A stretch of DNA of 64,000 nucleotides from Anadara kagoshimensis (taxonomy: Eukaryota; Mollusca; Bivalvia; Arcoida; Arcidae): the NCBI GenBank assembly GCA_021292105.1, contig JACFYK010000027.1, positions 62,001 to 126,000 of the forward strand, in the 5' to 3' direction. The position numbers were made by a program, and so were the translations under genes. Below the pieces are notes generated by a model. That model saw only the letters and a program-made list of their open reading frames with translations, was not told the DNA's origin and searched no databases. Positions 55,457 to 64,000 of this stretch are shown piece by piece. Each line of letters starts with the position of its first letter. The first letter of the stretch is position 1.

Positions 55457-55819
55457 TTACTTCATTCCATTACGAGCTAATATATCAACTATATTATTTA
55501 AAGCATTGTTAACATCACTTTTGAATTCACTAATATTTGTTTCAATAGCTTCGAATCTCTTGTCCATGATATCTAGTCTTTGTTCTATCTTTTCAAATCT
55601 TTGATCAATCTTTTCAAATCTTTTATCTATAACTTCAAATCTTTGATCAATTTTCCCGAACTTGTCATCCAAATATTCTTGTTGTTTATCAGTTCATATT
55701 TTTGATGGCATTTTGGGCTCCTTTTTAAATTTAATATTGTATTCTAAGTTGTTAATCTTATTATACTTTACTTTATTTTTACTTAAGTAATTTAATACTT
55801 TATCTATCTGCTTATTCAT
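55457..55819 (-). CDS. Coiled-coil family protein, long copy
   Basis: 120 residues, tandem paralogue of the 99-residue gene. The heptad region is longer (FEVIDKRFEKIDQRFEKIEQ and RLDIMDKRFEAIE), the N-terminal 40 and the C-terminal NNALNNIVDILARNGMK are nearly identical. GGAGATAT precedes ATG 55819. Regular hydrophobic spacing predicts a parallel oligomer. Function unknown. Confidence 0.78.
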
Positions 55820-55828
55820 ATATCTCCA

Positions 55829-55847
55829 TATATACATATGTATAAAA
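55829..55847. repeat. Palindrome TATACATATGTATA upstream of long coiled-coil gene
   Basis: Second copy of the 14-base palindrome, at the same distance from the start codon, so it is part of the duplicated promoter unit and a candidate operator. Confidence 0.6.
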
Positions 55848-55866
55848 TGGTAGCTGAAATGTAAAT

Positions 55867-55901
55867 TAAAAACACCAAACCATCGGGTAAAGTGTTTTAA
55901 A
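55867..55901 (-). terminator. Terminator after membrane coiled-coil gene
   Basis: AAAACAC and GTGTTTT pair with a further ACC/GGT inner pair; T-rich tail on the minus strand. Confidence 0.7.
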
Positions 55902-56454
55902 TTAATGTGTCAATATCTTGTTCTTGCGTTTTATCAGAATCTTCTTTTTCTTGTTTTAATCTAATGTTTTCAAGTTTAAGTTCATCATTCTCTCTAAGTA
56001 ATTCAGTTCTTTCTTCAATTAGATCATCTCTATGATCAAACCTTTGCGAAATTTGTTTGTGGTGCATTACAAGTAACACTCAATAGAACAGTTTAAAGAC
56101 TGTAAGGATTGCTGATTGAACTAATGTTAATAATAAGTAATCAAATCATTCTCCACGTAATATTCATGGACCATTAACATCTATATCAAGGTACTTATGT
56201 ACAAAATAAGAAGTAAACATAGTTGTTATAACAGTAAAGACTATAAACAACACGTGAACTACTTTTCTTCCATATTCAATACCTTTATTAAATATGAATA
56301 TCTGAAGTAATAATGAAGATAATAATATTGTTATTCATGAGAATACGAAACTATCTGTTGAATCTGTTCATATATATTTACTTATAAATAAGAATATAGG
56401 AATAGCTATAAGTGAGTATCATCATACTCTTAATGCATTTTTCTCTTTTTTCAT
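55897..56454 (-). CDS. Four-helix membrane protein with cytoplasmic coiled coil
   Basis: 185 residues, not recognised. About four membrane segments fill residues 8-130, then an acidic coiled coil (RFDHRDDLIEERTELLRE and LENIRLKQEKEDS) reaches the C-terminus. It adjoins the coiled-coil family genes in the same direction; interaction between the coils is a guess. No clear ribosome site before ATG 56454. Confidence 0.75.
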
Positions 56455-56576
56455 AACTTAATTATATCTTGTTTTACTTATAGAATTTTTCATCATCGCA
56501 TGACAATAAAATAATTTGTTTCAACCCAAAACTTTTGTGTATAATGTTGGTACAAACAACTAATGAAGGAGAAATT

Positions 56577-58256
56577 ATGACAAAACTAAAAATGGGACTA
56601 ATTATTGGTTCTGCCTCAGTCGGAACAATAGCGGTAGGTGCTGGTATTGCGACAGGAATTATATTACCAAAAGCATTAGAGGCAAGAGACGCACTAGATG
56701 CATTCGTGCCTGCTAAAGGTGAAAACTATGCAAAGGATTGAAATGCAAAATCAAAACTAAATGTAGTTGCACTTGGTGATTCAGAAACTGCAGGGAGAGA
56801 ATACACTGGAAAAGAAGGGGTATCATATGCTGCATATTTAGCAAATGATCTTAAAAAAGCAGGAAACTTAGGAGAATATCATAACTTCGCCATGTCTGGC
56901 GCTAGAATTGGAGATCAACATCAACTAATTCTAGAATCTAGATCAGTACAAAATGTACTTGAGGATGCAGATTTAATTACACTAACACTTGGAGCAAACG
57001 ACTTACTTAAATATGTAAATATGTTTGGTTCTCCAATGGGAGCTGACGGGTATGACAAAGGCTCAACAACAAATCCGCACGCCACTTCAGATAAGCTAAA
57101 AGCTAATTTTGGAAGTGATCCTATTACAGCTGGAGATACAAAATATCAAGCTAATAAATTAATTACCCAAGTAAAAGAGATATTTGATGCTTTTTCAACT
57201 CAAAACATGTCTAAAGCATTAGTAGTAGACAAAGAGAAAAAAGATATTGTGCTAGATGCCATCAAAAGAGAATTAATGGTAATGATTAGAGATATACATG
57301 TTATAGCACCTAAAGCAAATATTATAGTGTTAGGACACGCTATGCCATTTGCACAATGACCAAAAGAAGTTCTTAATACTAAGAGACCTGAACTTGGAGA
57401 TATCTCAATTGCCGATTACTATGATAAGTTATTAAGCTCTATGGAAGAAGGAGCTACTAAAGCTATATCAGGAAATAATAATTACACATCATTCTATAGA
57501 GTTGATGAATTACATATTCATAAATCATCAGCGGGTTCTAAAACCGATGATGCAAAAGACATATATAAAGACTATATTAGAACAAATGATTTAATGAACG
57601 GAGCGAATCCCAATCCAAATCATTGAACTGATCATAACCCAATGCCTTCAACTACAAATATTCACCCATCAGCATTTGGATATGAATTGATCGGTAACTC
57701 ACTATTCTCAAAAATTGCCCCATATCTTGGTAAAACTGAGAAGCAAGCTGAATCTTATTATACTTTCCTAGGTACAGATGCTGCTTCAGGATTTGAAGCC
57801 ACTACATTCGATCCAACTACATTTTTACCTAAAGAATTAGGGTTATTACAATTGCTAACAAAGGGTTCTGCTTTAAATAATCAATTACATGATTACTTTA
57901 CAAACCCGCTAGTTTCAAAAGCAATTGATGTAGTTATCAAATATAACGAAGTAATACAAGGAAATAAAAATATTGATTCTGCTGCTGAAACATACAATGA
58001 ATTAGCGAAGGTAATAACTCTAGCGCCAGCGGCCTTAGGGGTATTAAAAGTTGATTTACCATCTAACTTCAAACAAATAAGTGACTTAGCAAAAACAATA
58101 ATCAGTCTGGCAAATACAAGTAGTACTGCCGCAACTATGACAGCACTTCAAGCTGGAATGAAATCTCCAGATGTTGTTCAAGCTGCAACATCAGGATTAT
58201 TATTGAAAGCATATACAGACATTAAAAAATATAGTGCAATAAAAACAACTCATTAA
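56577..58256 (+). CDS. Membrane-anchored SGNH/GDSL hydrolase
   Basis: 559 residues. A glycine-rich signal anchor (residues 7-30) lacks a lipobox. The hydrolase has block I VVALGDSETAG (Ser69), block II SGARIGD, block III LTLGANDLL and a final NIHPSAFGY with His. Such enzymes are esterases or lipases; on the surface of a mycoplasma it would act on host lipids or glycans. After the catalytic domain come about 180 helical residues of unknown role. TATAAT near 56539 and AAGGAG before ATG. Confidence 0.88.
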
Positions 58257-58269
58257 GAGTTTTTTTATT
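58244..58269. terminator. Convergent terminator
   Basis: AACTC and GAGTT pair around ATTAA and run into seven T; overlaps both stop codons. Confidence 0.8.
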
Positions 58270-58738
58270 TAACTTTTTTAAATTCTAAATTAATTATTTC
58301 GCCAGCATCAAGTGTAAGAATTGCATATGAATTACCGAACGTTGTTCTAGCTTTATTAATTGAACCTGGACATATAACTGTTATATCTTCAGCTCTTTCA
58401 GCTCTAAGAATATGAGAGTGTCCATGCAGAACTATATCCGCTTTCTTCTCTTTACCAAAATCAATCGCTTCTTTAAATGATTCTTGAACATATATACCTC
58501 TAGTATGACCATGACACATAGCTATAGTTAGTCCTTCAACTTCAATAACCTTTTCTTCTACTGAGAAACCATAATCATGGTTTCCACCAACATAATGATG
58601 AAATGTTTCTTTTAATAGAGTTTCACTTTCTTCTGAATCTCCTAAATTAATAGAAATGTCATATTCTTCCGTGTTAATAATTTCTAATGCCTTGTGTCAA
58701 TGTCCGTGTATATCTGATGTTATTAATAATTTCTTCAT
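58265..58738 (-). CDS. MJ0936/YfcE-type metallophosphodiesterase
   Basis: 157 residues with the complete metal set: SDIHGH, NLGDSE, GGNHD, CHGH and LHGHSH. Family members are phosphodiesterases; the substrate is unknown. TATAAT lies six bases before ATG 58738, back to back with the rdgB-like promoter. One UGA-Trp near residue 14. Confidence 0.93.
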
Positions 58739-58790
58739 ATAAACATTATAGTATCAATACAAACAATTATTGATTGTTTATAATTAATAT

Positions 58791-59366
58791 ATGAAGATAT
58801 TACTTGCAACAACAAATAAAAACAAAGCAAAGGAACTAAGAGAAATTCTGAAATTCTCTAATCATGAGATTGTTACTCTTTCTGATCTTGGCAGAGAAAA
58901 CCTAGATGCTCCAGAGGATAAAGAAACATTTAAATGAAACGCTATGCAAAAAGCTGAATTCTATTTCAAACACTTTAACCTTCCTGTTATCTGTGATGAC
59001 TCCGGTTTAATAGTTGAAAGTTTAGGTGACTTTCCAGGAGTAAGAACTAAAAGATGAATGGAAGAATCGAGTTATTTAGAAAAGACTAAAGAACTTATAA
59101 GAATGTCAAATGAAAACAATCCAGCTGTTTATTATGAATGTAGTATTGATTTCTATGATGGTATAGAACATCATTCATTTGAAGGTAAATCATTTGGTAG
59201 GTTAGAAGTTACTGATTACACTCATGGGTTTGCTTTTGATAATTACTTTAGAGAAAAGACAAATAATAGACTATACGTCGATATGACAACAGAAGAAAAA
59301 AATAAAATAAGTCATAGAGGTAAAGCTCTAAGAGACTTATCAAAATATTTAGAAAATATAAAATAA
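58791..59366 (+). CDS. XTP/dITP diphosphatase (RdgB/HAM1)
   Basis: 191 residues. TTNKNKAKELREIL, DDSGLIVESLGDFPGV and SHRGKALRDL are the family's three signatures. It removes non-canonical purine triphosphates such as dITP. Two UGA-Trp codons. TATAAT lies six bases before ATG. Confidence 0.93.
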
Positions 59367-59390
59367 AAACCGACTATTCGGTTTTTTATT
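59362..59390. terminator. Convergent terminator
   Basis: AAACCGA and TCGGTTT pair around CTAT and run into T; it serves both converging genes. Confidence 0.85.
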
Positions 59391-59793
59391 ATTTACTTGT
59401 AAATCCGATTAATAAACCAGTTGCTGCAAGTCCATTAATTACTATAGTAATAATAGATGAAGCAGGTCAGTTATTTGATTTAACACCAGCAATTATTGCA
59501 AGAGTTGTAGTTGCTGCAAATAACACTAATAATACAAATGCTGCAAATCCTTTTCCATTTTTGAAAGCATAAACTCCGAATAACACTTGAAGTGCTCCAA
59601 TAGCAATCATAACTCCATAAACTGCAGAAACTGATGTGTTTGCATCATTAGCATTCTTTGCAATGTCAGAAGTATAGTCTCCCATGAAATCAAATCCTGT
59701 AATTACTGCTTGAGCCACTAAAAGTCCAAGAATAGCAAATACAAGAGTGAATGTTCCAGATATTATCGCTAGTATAGGTCCTAATTTTCTCAT
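59389..59793 (-). CDS. Small four-helix membrane protein
   Basis: 134 residues, four hydrophobic segments (residues 6-32, 59-79, 83-104, 110-131) ending GLLIGFTSK. AAGGAGGT before ATG is near-perfect. Its layout matches the truncated three-helix protein at 29391. Function unknown. Confidence 0.8.
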
Positions 59794-59879
59794 ACTACCT
59801 CCTTATTTCTTTATTATATATGGAAATATTTTTTACACATAATTAACAAAACATAAATATGTATATGGAGGTGATAAAA

Positions 59880-60131
59880 ATGGAAACGAAAGGATTTAAG
59901 AAACTATCTACAAAAGACAAAGAACAAGAATATGGCGGATGAGCTTGATTAGCTACAGCTGCTCCAATATTCTTGCAAGCGGTCATGACAGCAGTTTCAT
60001 CATATAAAATGATTGCATCTGACAAAGGTTCAGTTAAATATGATGGAGCAGATGCTCATTGAGAGAAATCCAAATCAAAGGGGTCAACTCATACAGCTGC
60101 AGCCCCGAAACATGTATTCTATGCATTTTAA
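59880..60131 (+). CDS. Candidate peptide with double-glycine leader
   Basis: 83 residues. The start METKGFKKLSTKDKEQEYGG follows the double-glycine leader pattern: Leu at -12, Ser at -11, an acidic residue at -8, Gly-Gly at -2/-1. The remaining 63 residues have a hydrophobic alanine-rich segment (WLATAAPIFLQAVMTAV) then a polar tail ending KHVFYAF. A perfect GGAGGTGAT precedes ATG, suggesting high expression. Such leaders mark secreted peptides (bacteriocin-like or signals) cleaved during export. No dedicated exporter is visible in the window. The role is inference. Confidence 0.55.
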
Positions 60132-60774
60132 GCAATTACCTAATCATTTAAAACCTAGAGAAAAGGCAAAAAGATATGGAGTTGCAAATTTATCAGACAT
60201 AGAATTGCTTGCTATATTCCTTAGAAATGGAACAAGCAAGCTTGATGTAATGGATTTATCTAAACAAATTATTTATAAATATGGAGGTGTACAAAATCTC
60301 AAGCACGTAAGTAATGAAGAATTTAAAAAAATATATGGAATTGGTGAGGTAAAGGCAATTGAATTACAAGCATTATTTGAATTCATTAATAGGGTTTCAA
60401 AATCTGAATATGACAAATTATTGAACATCAATGATGCAGCCTCAATTGCACTAAGCCTAATAGGATCTCAGACATATGAATCGTTTTTAGTTATCTTTCT
60501 AAATCAAAACAACGAAGTGATATATAAACAGATTTTATATAAAGGTACTAGATCCACTATATCCATAGAACCTAAAGAGGTTATATCTCTAGCCCTTAAA
60601 AAAGAAGCTATTAAGTTTTATTGTTTTCACAATCATCCATCAGGAGATCTATCAGCATCTAAAGCTGATCAACTTGTCACAACCAGACTAAACAATTATG
60701 CTCAACTATTTGGAATTGAGTTAATTGGTCACTATATAGTTAATAAAGATGGAAAATTTGCTCGAGTTGAGTAA
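60121..60774 (+). CDS. radC: RadC-family JAB-domain protein
   Basis: 217 residues. An N-terminal helix-hairpin-helix (FKKIYGIGEVKAIELQAL) is followed by the MPN+/JAB motif FHNHPSGDLSASKAD with both His and Asp. The family was once tied to DNA repair; the biochemical role is unclear. The start overlaps the peptide gene; ATG 60112 is an alternative in the same frame and no ribosome site is clear. Confidence 0.92.
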   Translation: MHFKQLPNHLKPREKAKRYGVANLSDIELLAIFLRNGTSKLDVMDLSKQIIYKYGGVQNLKHVSNEEFKKIYGIGEVKAIELQALFEFINRVSKSEYDKLLNINDAASIALSLIGSQTYESFLVIFLNQNNEVIYKQILYKGTRSTISIEPKEVISLALKKEAIKFYCFHNHPSGDLSASKADQLVTTRLNNYAQLFGIELIGHYIVNKDGKFARVE

Positions 60775-60844
60775 ATAAACTATCTTTATTTTATTTCGCC
60801 CCAAAGAAATATCATTATATGAACTCATTATTTTGTGATTTTGC

Positions 60845-60937
60845 TATAATTGAAATGTTACTTATGGTAACCGTTCTGAAGAGGTTTTAAAGCACAGCAC
60901 CTCCAAGGCGTGACAAAATAAATAAAAGGAGAACAAT
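60845..60937 (+). ncRNA. rplU: L21 leader with extended -10 promoter
   Basis: TGCTATAAT at 60843-60850 starts a leader of about 80 bases with GGTAACCGTTCTGAAGAGG, AAAGCACAGCACCTCC and GGCGTG, the conserved pattern of the L21 leader upstream of rplU, thought to mediate autogenous control. It ends at AAAAGGAG before rplU. Confidence 0.75.
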
Positions 60938-61237
60938 ATGTTCGCAATTATTAAAACAGGTGGAAAACAAATTCTTGTTAAAAAAGATGACGTTATTTAC
61001 ATCGAAAAAATCGAAGGAAAAGAAGGAGACAAAGTCTCATTCAATGAAGTTTTAATGCACGATAAACAACTTGGAAAACCATTCTTAGAAGGTGTTTCAG
61101 TTGAAGGTGTTATTGAAAAACAAGGTAAACAAAAGAAAATCGTTGTTTATAGACACAACGCTAAATCTACACACAAAAGAAAATATGGACACCGTCAACC
61201 ATATACACGTGTAAAAATTACCGGAGTGAAAGGATAA
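60938..61237 (+). CDS. rplU: 50S ribosomal protein L21
   Basis: 99 residues, family start MFAIIKTGGKQILVKKDD and the end KRKYGHRQPYTRVKI. AAAAGGAG at good spacing. It is followed three bases later by rpmA, with no prp/ysxB gene between. Confidence 0.97.
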   Translation: MFAIIKTGGKQILVKKDDVIYIEKIEGKEGDKVSFNEVLMHDKQLGKPFLEGVSVEGVIEKQGKQKKIVVYRHNAKSTHKRKYGHRQPYTRVKITGVKG

Positions 61238-61240
61238 TCT

Positions 61241-61522
61241 ATGTCAGCAGTTAAATCAGGTGGTAGTTCAAAGAACGGTAGAGAGTCCCATTCAAAAAGA
61301 CTTGGAGCCAAATTAGGTGACGGTCAATTTACTCTAGCAGGAGGAATCATCTTCAGACAAAGAGGAACAAAGATTCATCCAGGAAATAACGTAGGTAGAG
61401 GTGGAGACGATACTCTATTCGCTACAATCGACGGATTCGTTAAATTCGAAAAAAGAAGAAACAGAACTTATGCTTCAGTATATGCTGAAAGAAGAACTGT
61501 AGAAGGAAAGTCAGCTAAGTAA
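61241..61522 (+). CDS. rpmA: 50S ribosomal protein L27
   Basis: 93 residues. [21 protein letters not shown] and [26 protein letters not shown] are diagnostic. The N-terminus is short (MSAVKSGG) and lacks the cleavable leader found in many Firmicutes, in line with the absence of the Prp protease gene between rplU and rpmA. Confidence 0.97.
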   Translation: MSAVKSGGSSKNGRESHSKRLGAKLGDGQFTLAGGIIFRQRGTKIHPGNNVGRGGDDTLFATIDGFVKFEKRRNRTYASVYAERRTVEGKSAK

Positions 61523-61541
61523 TTAGCTCTTTTTTTATTTA
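61512..61541 (+). terminator. Terminator after rpmA
   Basis: AGCTAA and TTAGCT pair around four bases and run into seven T; includes the stop codon. Confidence 0.85.
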
Positions 61542-61652
61542 ATTTTAAAGCGAGGCTAAGTAAAGTCTTATTTATTTAATTAAAGTAATTAATACCTTCA
61601 TCTTCAATCAATATATGATCGGTGAACTTTGTCCGATACAAGTAATTTATAA

Positions 61653-61706
61653 ATAGTGGTAAAAAGTATCTATAAATACAATAGTGGTATTATATGTGGT
61701 AAAATA
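61653..61706. repeat. GTGGTA boxes in the Fic promoter, candidate operator
   Basis: ATAGTGGTA at 61653-61661 and 61681-61689 and a third GTGGTA at 61696-61701, next to the -10-like TAAAAT. Regular repeats right before the Fic gene suggest binding by its own C-terminal DNA-binding domain. Confidence 0.45.
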
Positions 61707-61731
61707 CAAGTGTAATATGAAAGAGGTAATT

Positions 61732-62760
61732 ATGAATAAATATAATGAAGAAATATTTTTAAACTTTAAACCTGATAATTCGACATATGTAACAGCCTTA
61801 AAAGTATCTGAAAGACTAGGTAAGCTAAGCGTTAATATGCAGCGTGTTTTCAAAAATGCTGATCAAGCATCAAAGCTATTCGCATTTATTGAATCAAAAT
61901 ACTCGTCAAAAATTGAAGGAATATATACAACTTTATTTGATGTAGTTAATACAGGCAATGAAACAAATCAAGTTAAATTAATCAAACCTTTAGTTGACAC
62001 TTTACTTAATGGTGCTGAATTTATCAATATAAATGATATTAAGAAAATGGAAGCAATAATGAATACTGATAAAGATAGAGAGAAAAGATGAGACCCTAAA
62101 TTTGGTATATACAAAGGAACTGGAAAAGAATCAGTAAAGATATACAAACCTTCATTGGACAAAGAATATGTATCTAGTCAATTAGAATATATAAATGATT
62201 TATCTAACAATGTAGATACAATAATTGGAGCAGCATTTTTCCATTTATGATTTGAAAAACTGCACCCATTTGTCGACGCCAATGGTAGAATCGGAAGATT
62301 ACTTCTAAACAAAAAAGTCAATGAATTCACAAATTATTCTAATGTGCTTCCTCTGTCTTGATCTATATTTAAAAATAAAGAGCTTTATTATGAATCTTTT
62401 GATTTCAATACAAGTGATGAAATTAATAATGGTGTACAGAATCTATTAAACATAATATTAAAAATGTCAGATTCTATAGATAAGTTTCTAATTGATTTAG
62501 AAGCATATAAAAATAAGAGAATAGATGATGTTATGCGTTCATCAACAAAAATGTCGATTGAACTTGCAAATGACATAATATTTAATTTACAAACTAAAGC
62601 TTCATATATTTCTAAAGTGTATAAGCTAAACCCCAGAACCATAAATAATGTTTTCAATAAAATTGAATCTATAGATTTCAATAAGAAGAAAATAGGAAGA
62701 GAAAACTTATTTTGAAACATTGACTTAGAAACATTAGTTAATTTTCACTTTAAAGATTAA
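61732..62760 (+). CDS. Fic-domain protein (AMPylator-type) with C-terminal helix-turn-helix
   Basis: 342 residues. The Fic motif H178-PFVDANGR with Arg189 fits HxFx(D/E)(G/A)NGRxxR, so it is probably active. An N-terminal inhibitory motif, S58-SKI-E62-G, marks the self-restrained class. The C-terminal 80 residues resemble a winged helix. AAAGAGGT before ATG 61732. Fic proteins transfer AMP or other groups to targets; many are partners of DNA-binding regulators. No antitoxin gene adjoins. Confidence 0.9.
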
Positions 62761-62762
62761 AA

Positions 62763-62790
62763 AAATACCGAAAGGTATTATTTTTTATTA
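62763..62790. terminator. Convergent terminator
   Basis: AATACC and GGTATT pair around GAAA with T-run; overlaps the aldo/keto reductase stop. Confidence 0.85.
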
Positions 62791-63734
62791 TCTTCTTTTG
62801 ATTTAGCAAACATAGCGATGAAGGCTTGGTCAGTTTCAAGTGATCCAACTCTTACTCCTTGCTTTTTCATATCTTCTGAAATAACAAACGCAGTTCTAAA
62901 CATGTCCATTGTATTTAGATAGTATGAATAATCTGCTTTATTCATCTTTTCAAGTTTTTCTACATCTTCTTTATCTAGTTCTACTTCTAGAACTTTAATA
63001 TTAGAAATAACTCTTTCAGCTTTTTGTGACTTAGGTAAAATAACGTATCCTTTGTCATAAACAAATTTTTGTAATACCATTGCTGGTGAAGTATTGTGTT
63101 TCTTAGCGATTGAGTCAATTACTCCTCTATCTTCATCAGTTAATGATTCAGTTGCATAAAATGGATTTGGATTGTAGTAAGGTCTAATTGATGAATAACC
63201 CATTAATGTAATTCCTTTTTCACTTGCATATTCTTCTAGCTTTTCAATTCTTTGTAGAACTGAAGCAACTATTTGAAGGTATTTAGGATATTCTCCTGTA
63301 GCTTCTTTAATTTCTTCGATTTCTTCAATTGTCATATTAGATACACCAATAGTTCTTACTAACCCCGCTTCTCTAGCTCTCATAGCTTCTTTATAAGCAA
63401 TGATGTTTTCTTCTGTTCCTAAAGTTGAATGTAATAGAATAGTATCTATATATTCAGTATTTAATCTTTTAACTGATTCAACGATTGATTTATAAGCGTT
63501 GTATCTAAAGTTAATTGGCATAATTTTTGTTGTAAATCAAAAATCTTCTCTTGCTACTCCTGATTTAGGTCAAGCCATTCCTATTAATTCTTCATTGAAG
63601 TATAGTTGTGCAGTATCAATGTGTTTATATCCATTTTGTAATGCAGCTACAACAGTAGCTTCTACAGCTTGAGGATCTGTAATCTCTCATGTTCCTAGAG
63701 CCACTCTAGGCATTTCTTTTAATTTGTAATTCAT
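62778..63734 (-). CDS. Aldo/keto reductase
   Basis: 318 residues, TIM-barrel oxidoreductase using NADPH. The tetrad is present: D and Y in HIDTAQLYFNEELIG, K in FWFTTK, H in ILLHSTLG. GVSNM and LPKSQKAERV match the cofactor site. Two UGA-Trp codons. AAGGAAAT precedes ATG. The substrate is unknown. Confidence 0.92.
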
Positions 63735-63796
63735 ATTTCCTTCTTTCATATATCAATTATACATAAAAAGTTAAAAAATATTAACTATTTAATTGC

Positions 63797-63898
63797 TATA
63801 ATCTTATTGGATGAGCCCCTTCTACAATTTCGGTTGTAGTCGTACCTACATATTTATATGTGGATGAGAAAATGCAACGATGGTTGCATTTTTGTTTT
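63797..63898 (+). ncRNA. Candidate small RNA with own promoter and terminator
   Basis: Extended -10 TGCTATAAT ends at 63802. From about 63809 three stems follow: CTACAA/TTGTAG (63822-63839), CC-ACATAT/ATATGT-GG (63845-63863) and a terminator AAAATGCAAC/GTTGCATTTT (63869-63892) with T-run. GGATGAG occurs twice, before the first and after the second stem. No plausible short protein of its own is favoured. Confidence 0.55.
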
Positions 63899-64000
63899 TT
63901 AATCTTTTAATACATTCAACTTTAATAAATCTAGTGTGTATTTTGCATCACTTAATGCTCTATGATCTTCTTTATCTGCTAGACAGAAATATTTAATTAA
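63899..64000 (-). CDS. DnaQ-like 3'-5' exonuclease (C-terminus only)
   Basis: Partial; enters from the right edge. The last 33 residues have HRALSDAKYTLDLL, the DEDDh exonuclease end with catalytic His and Asp, and stop at 63899. It could be the DNA polymerase III epsilon-like protein or another exonuclease. Confidence 0.7.
   Translation of the reverse strand, partial: LIKYFCLADKEDHRALSDAKYTLDLLKLNVLKD

Noticed and set aside
63797-63898. SRP RNA (4.5S)
   Set aside because: The conserved GGAAGG/AGCAG tip of SRP RNA is absent.
63811-64000. Plus-strand frame starting ATGAGCCCC
   Set aside because: It runs antisense to the conserved end of an exonuclease gene and through the hairpins of the candidate RNA.
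1-64000. CRISPR array
   Set aside because: No regularly spaced repeats of 24-40 bases with unique spacers were seen.

Overview
The window is chromosomal DNA from a wall-less, A+T-rich mollicute (Mycoplasma-like). In almost every gene UGA is read as tryptophan: reading TGA as Trp joins short open frames into full-length Obg, LepA, Fmt, NadE, YebC, MATE and transposase proteins. Lactate dehydrogenase, a minimal Fmt, no peptidoglycan genes and many membrane-anchored surface proteins fit the same group. I cannot name the species. No tRNA, rRNA or CRISPR array was found.

Layout. 1-3.9 kb: an ABC exporter with two paralogous permeases around one ATPase. 4-16 kb: housekeeping and metabolism (HAD phosphatase, SWEET-like transporter, ldh, MIP channel, cold-shock protein, MFS carrier, lepA, a membrane-anchored histone-H1-like DUF2188 protein, fmt, NERD protein, rpsT, a racemase-like protein). 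16-24 kb: ZIP transporter, a large surface protein, yebC, nadE-obg. 24-30.6 kb: UDP-galactopyranose mutase with glycosyltransferases and a pair of YhgE/Pip permeases. 30.6-33.7 kb: an accessory island with an intact IS3-type transposase, two small co-oriented genes and a two-gene module with a HEPN RNase motif, bracketed by imperfect inverted repeats. 33.7-50 kb: surface-glycan region holding an LTA-synthase-like gene, LicD, LicC and LicA homologues (phosphocholine decoration), glycosyltransferases, a phosphohexomutase-flippase fusion, UDP-glucose dehydrogenase, an FkbM methyltransferase, and pnuC behind a riboswitch-like leader. 50-60 kb: MATE exporter, a GH85-like surface glycosidase, a family of coiled-coil proteins, a surface SGNH esterase, RdgB, and a peptide with a double-glycine leader. 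60-64 kb: radC, rplU-rpmA with an L21 leader, a Fic protein, an aldo/keto reductase, a candidate small RNA, and the edge of a DnaQ-like exonuclease.

The genes point to an organism that invests in its surface: galactofuranose, uronic acid and phosphocholine glycans, plus secreted or anchored hydrolases. Several such genes are out of frame in or near poly-A tracts (MIP channel, LTA-synthase-like gene, UDP-glucose dehydrogenase), which suggests switching by slippage. A second theme is start-codon design: most first genes of transcription units have TATAAT about six bases before ATG and no Shine-Dalgarno, so they probably give leaderless mRNAs, whereas genes inside operons have clear AGGAG sites. 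The strongest candidates for undescribed biology are the pnuC leader, the HEPN module on the IS island, the mutase-flippase fusion, the seven-helix SWEET-like protein and the double-glycine peptide.
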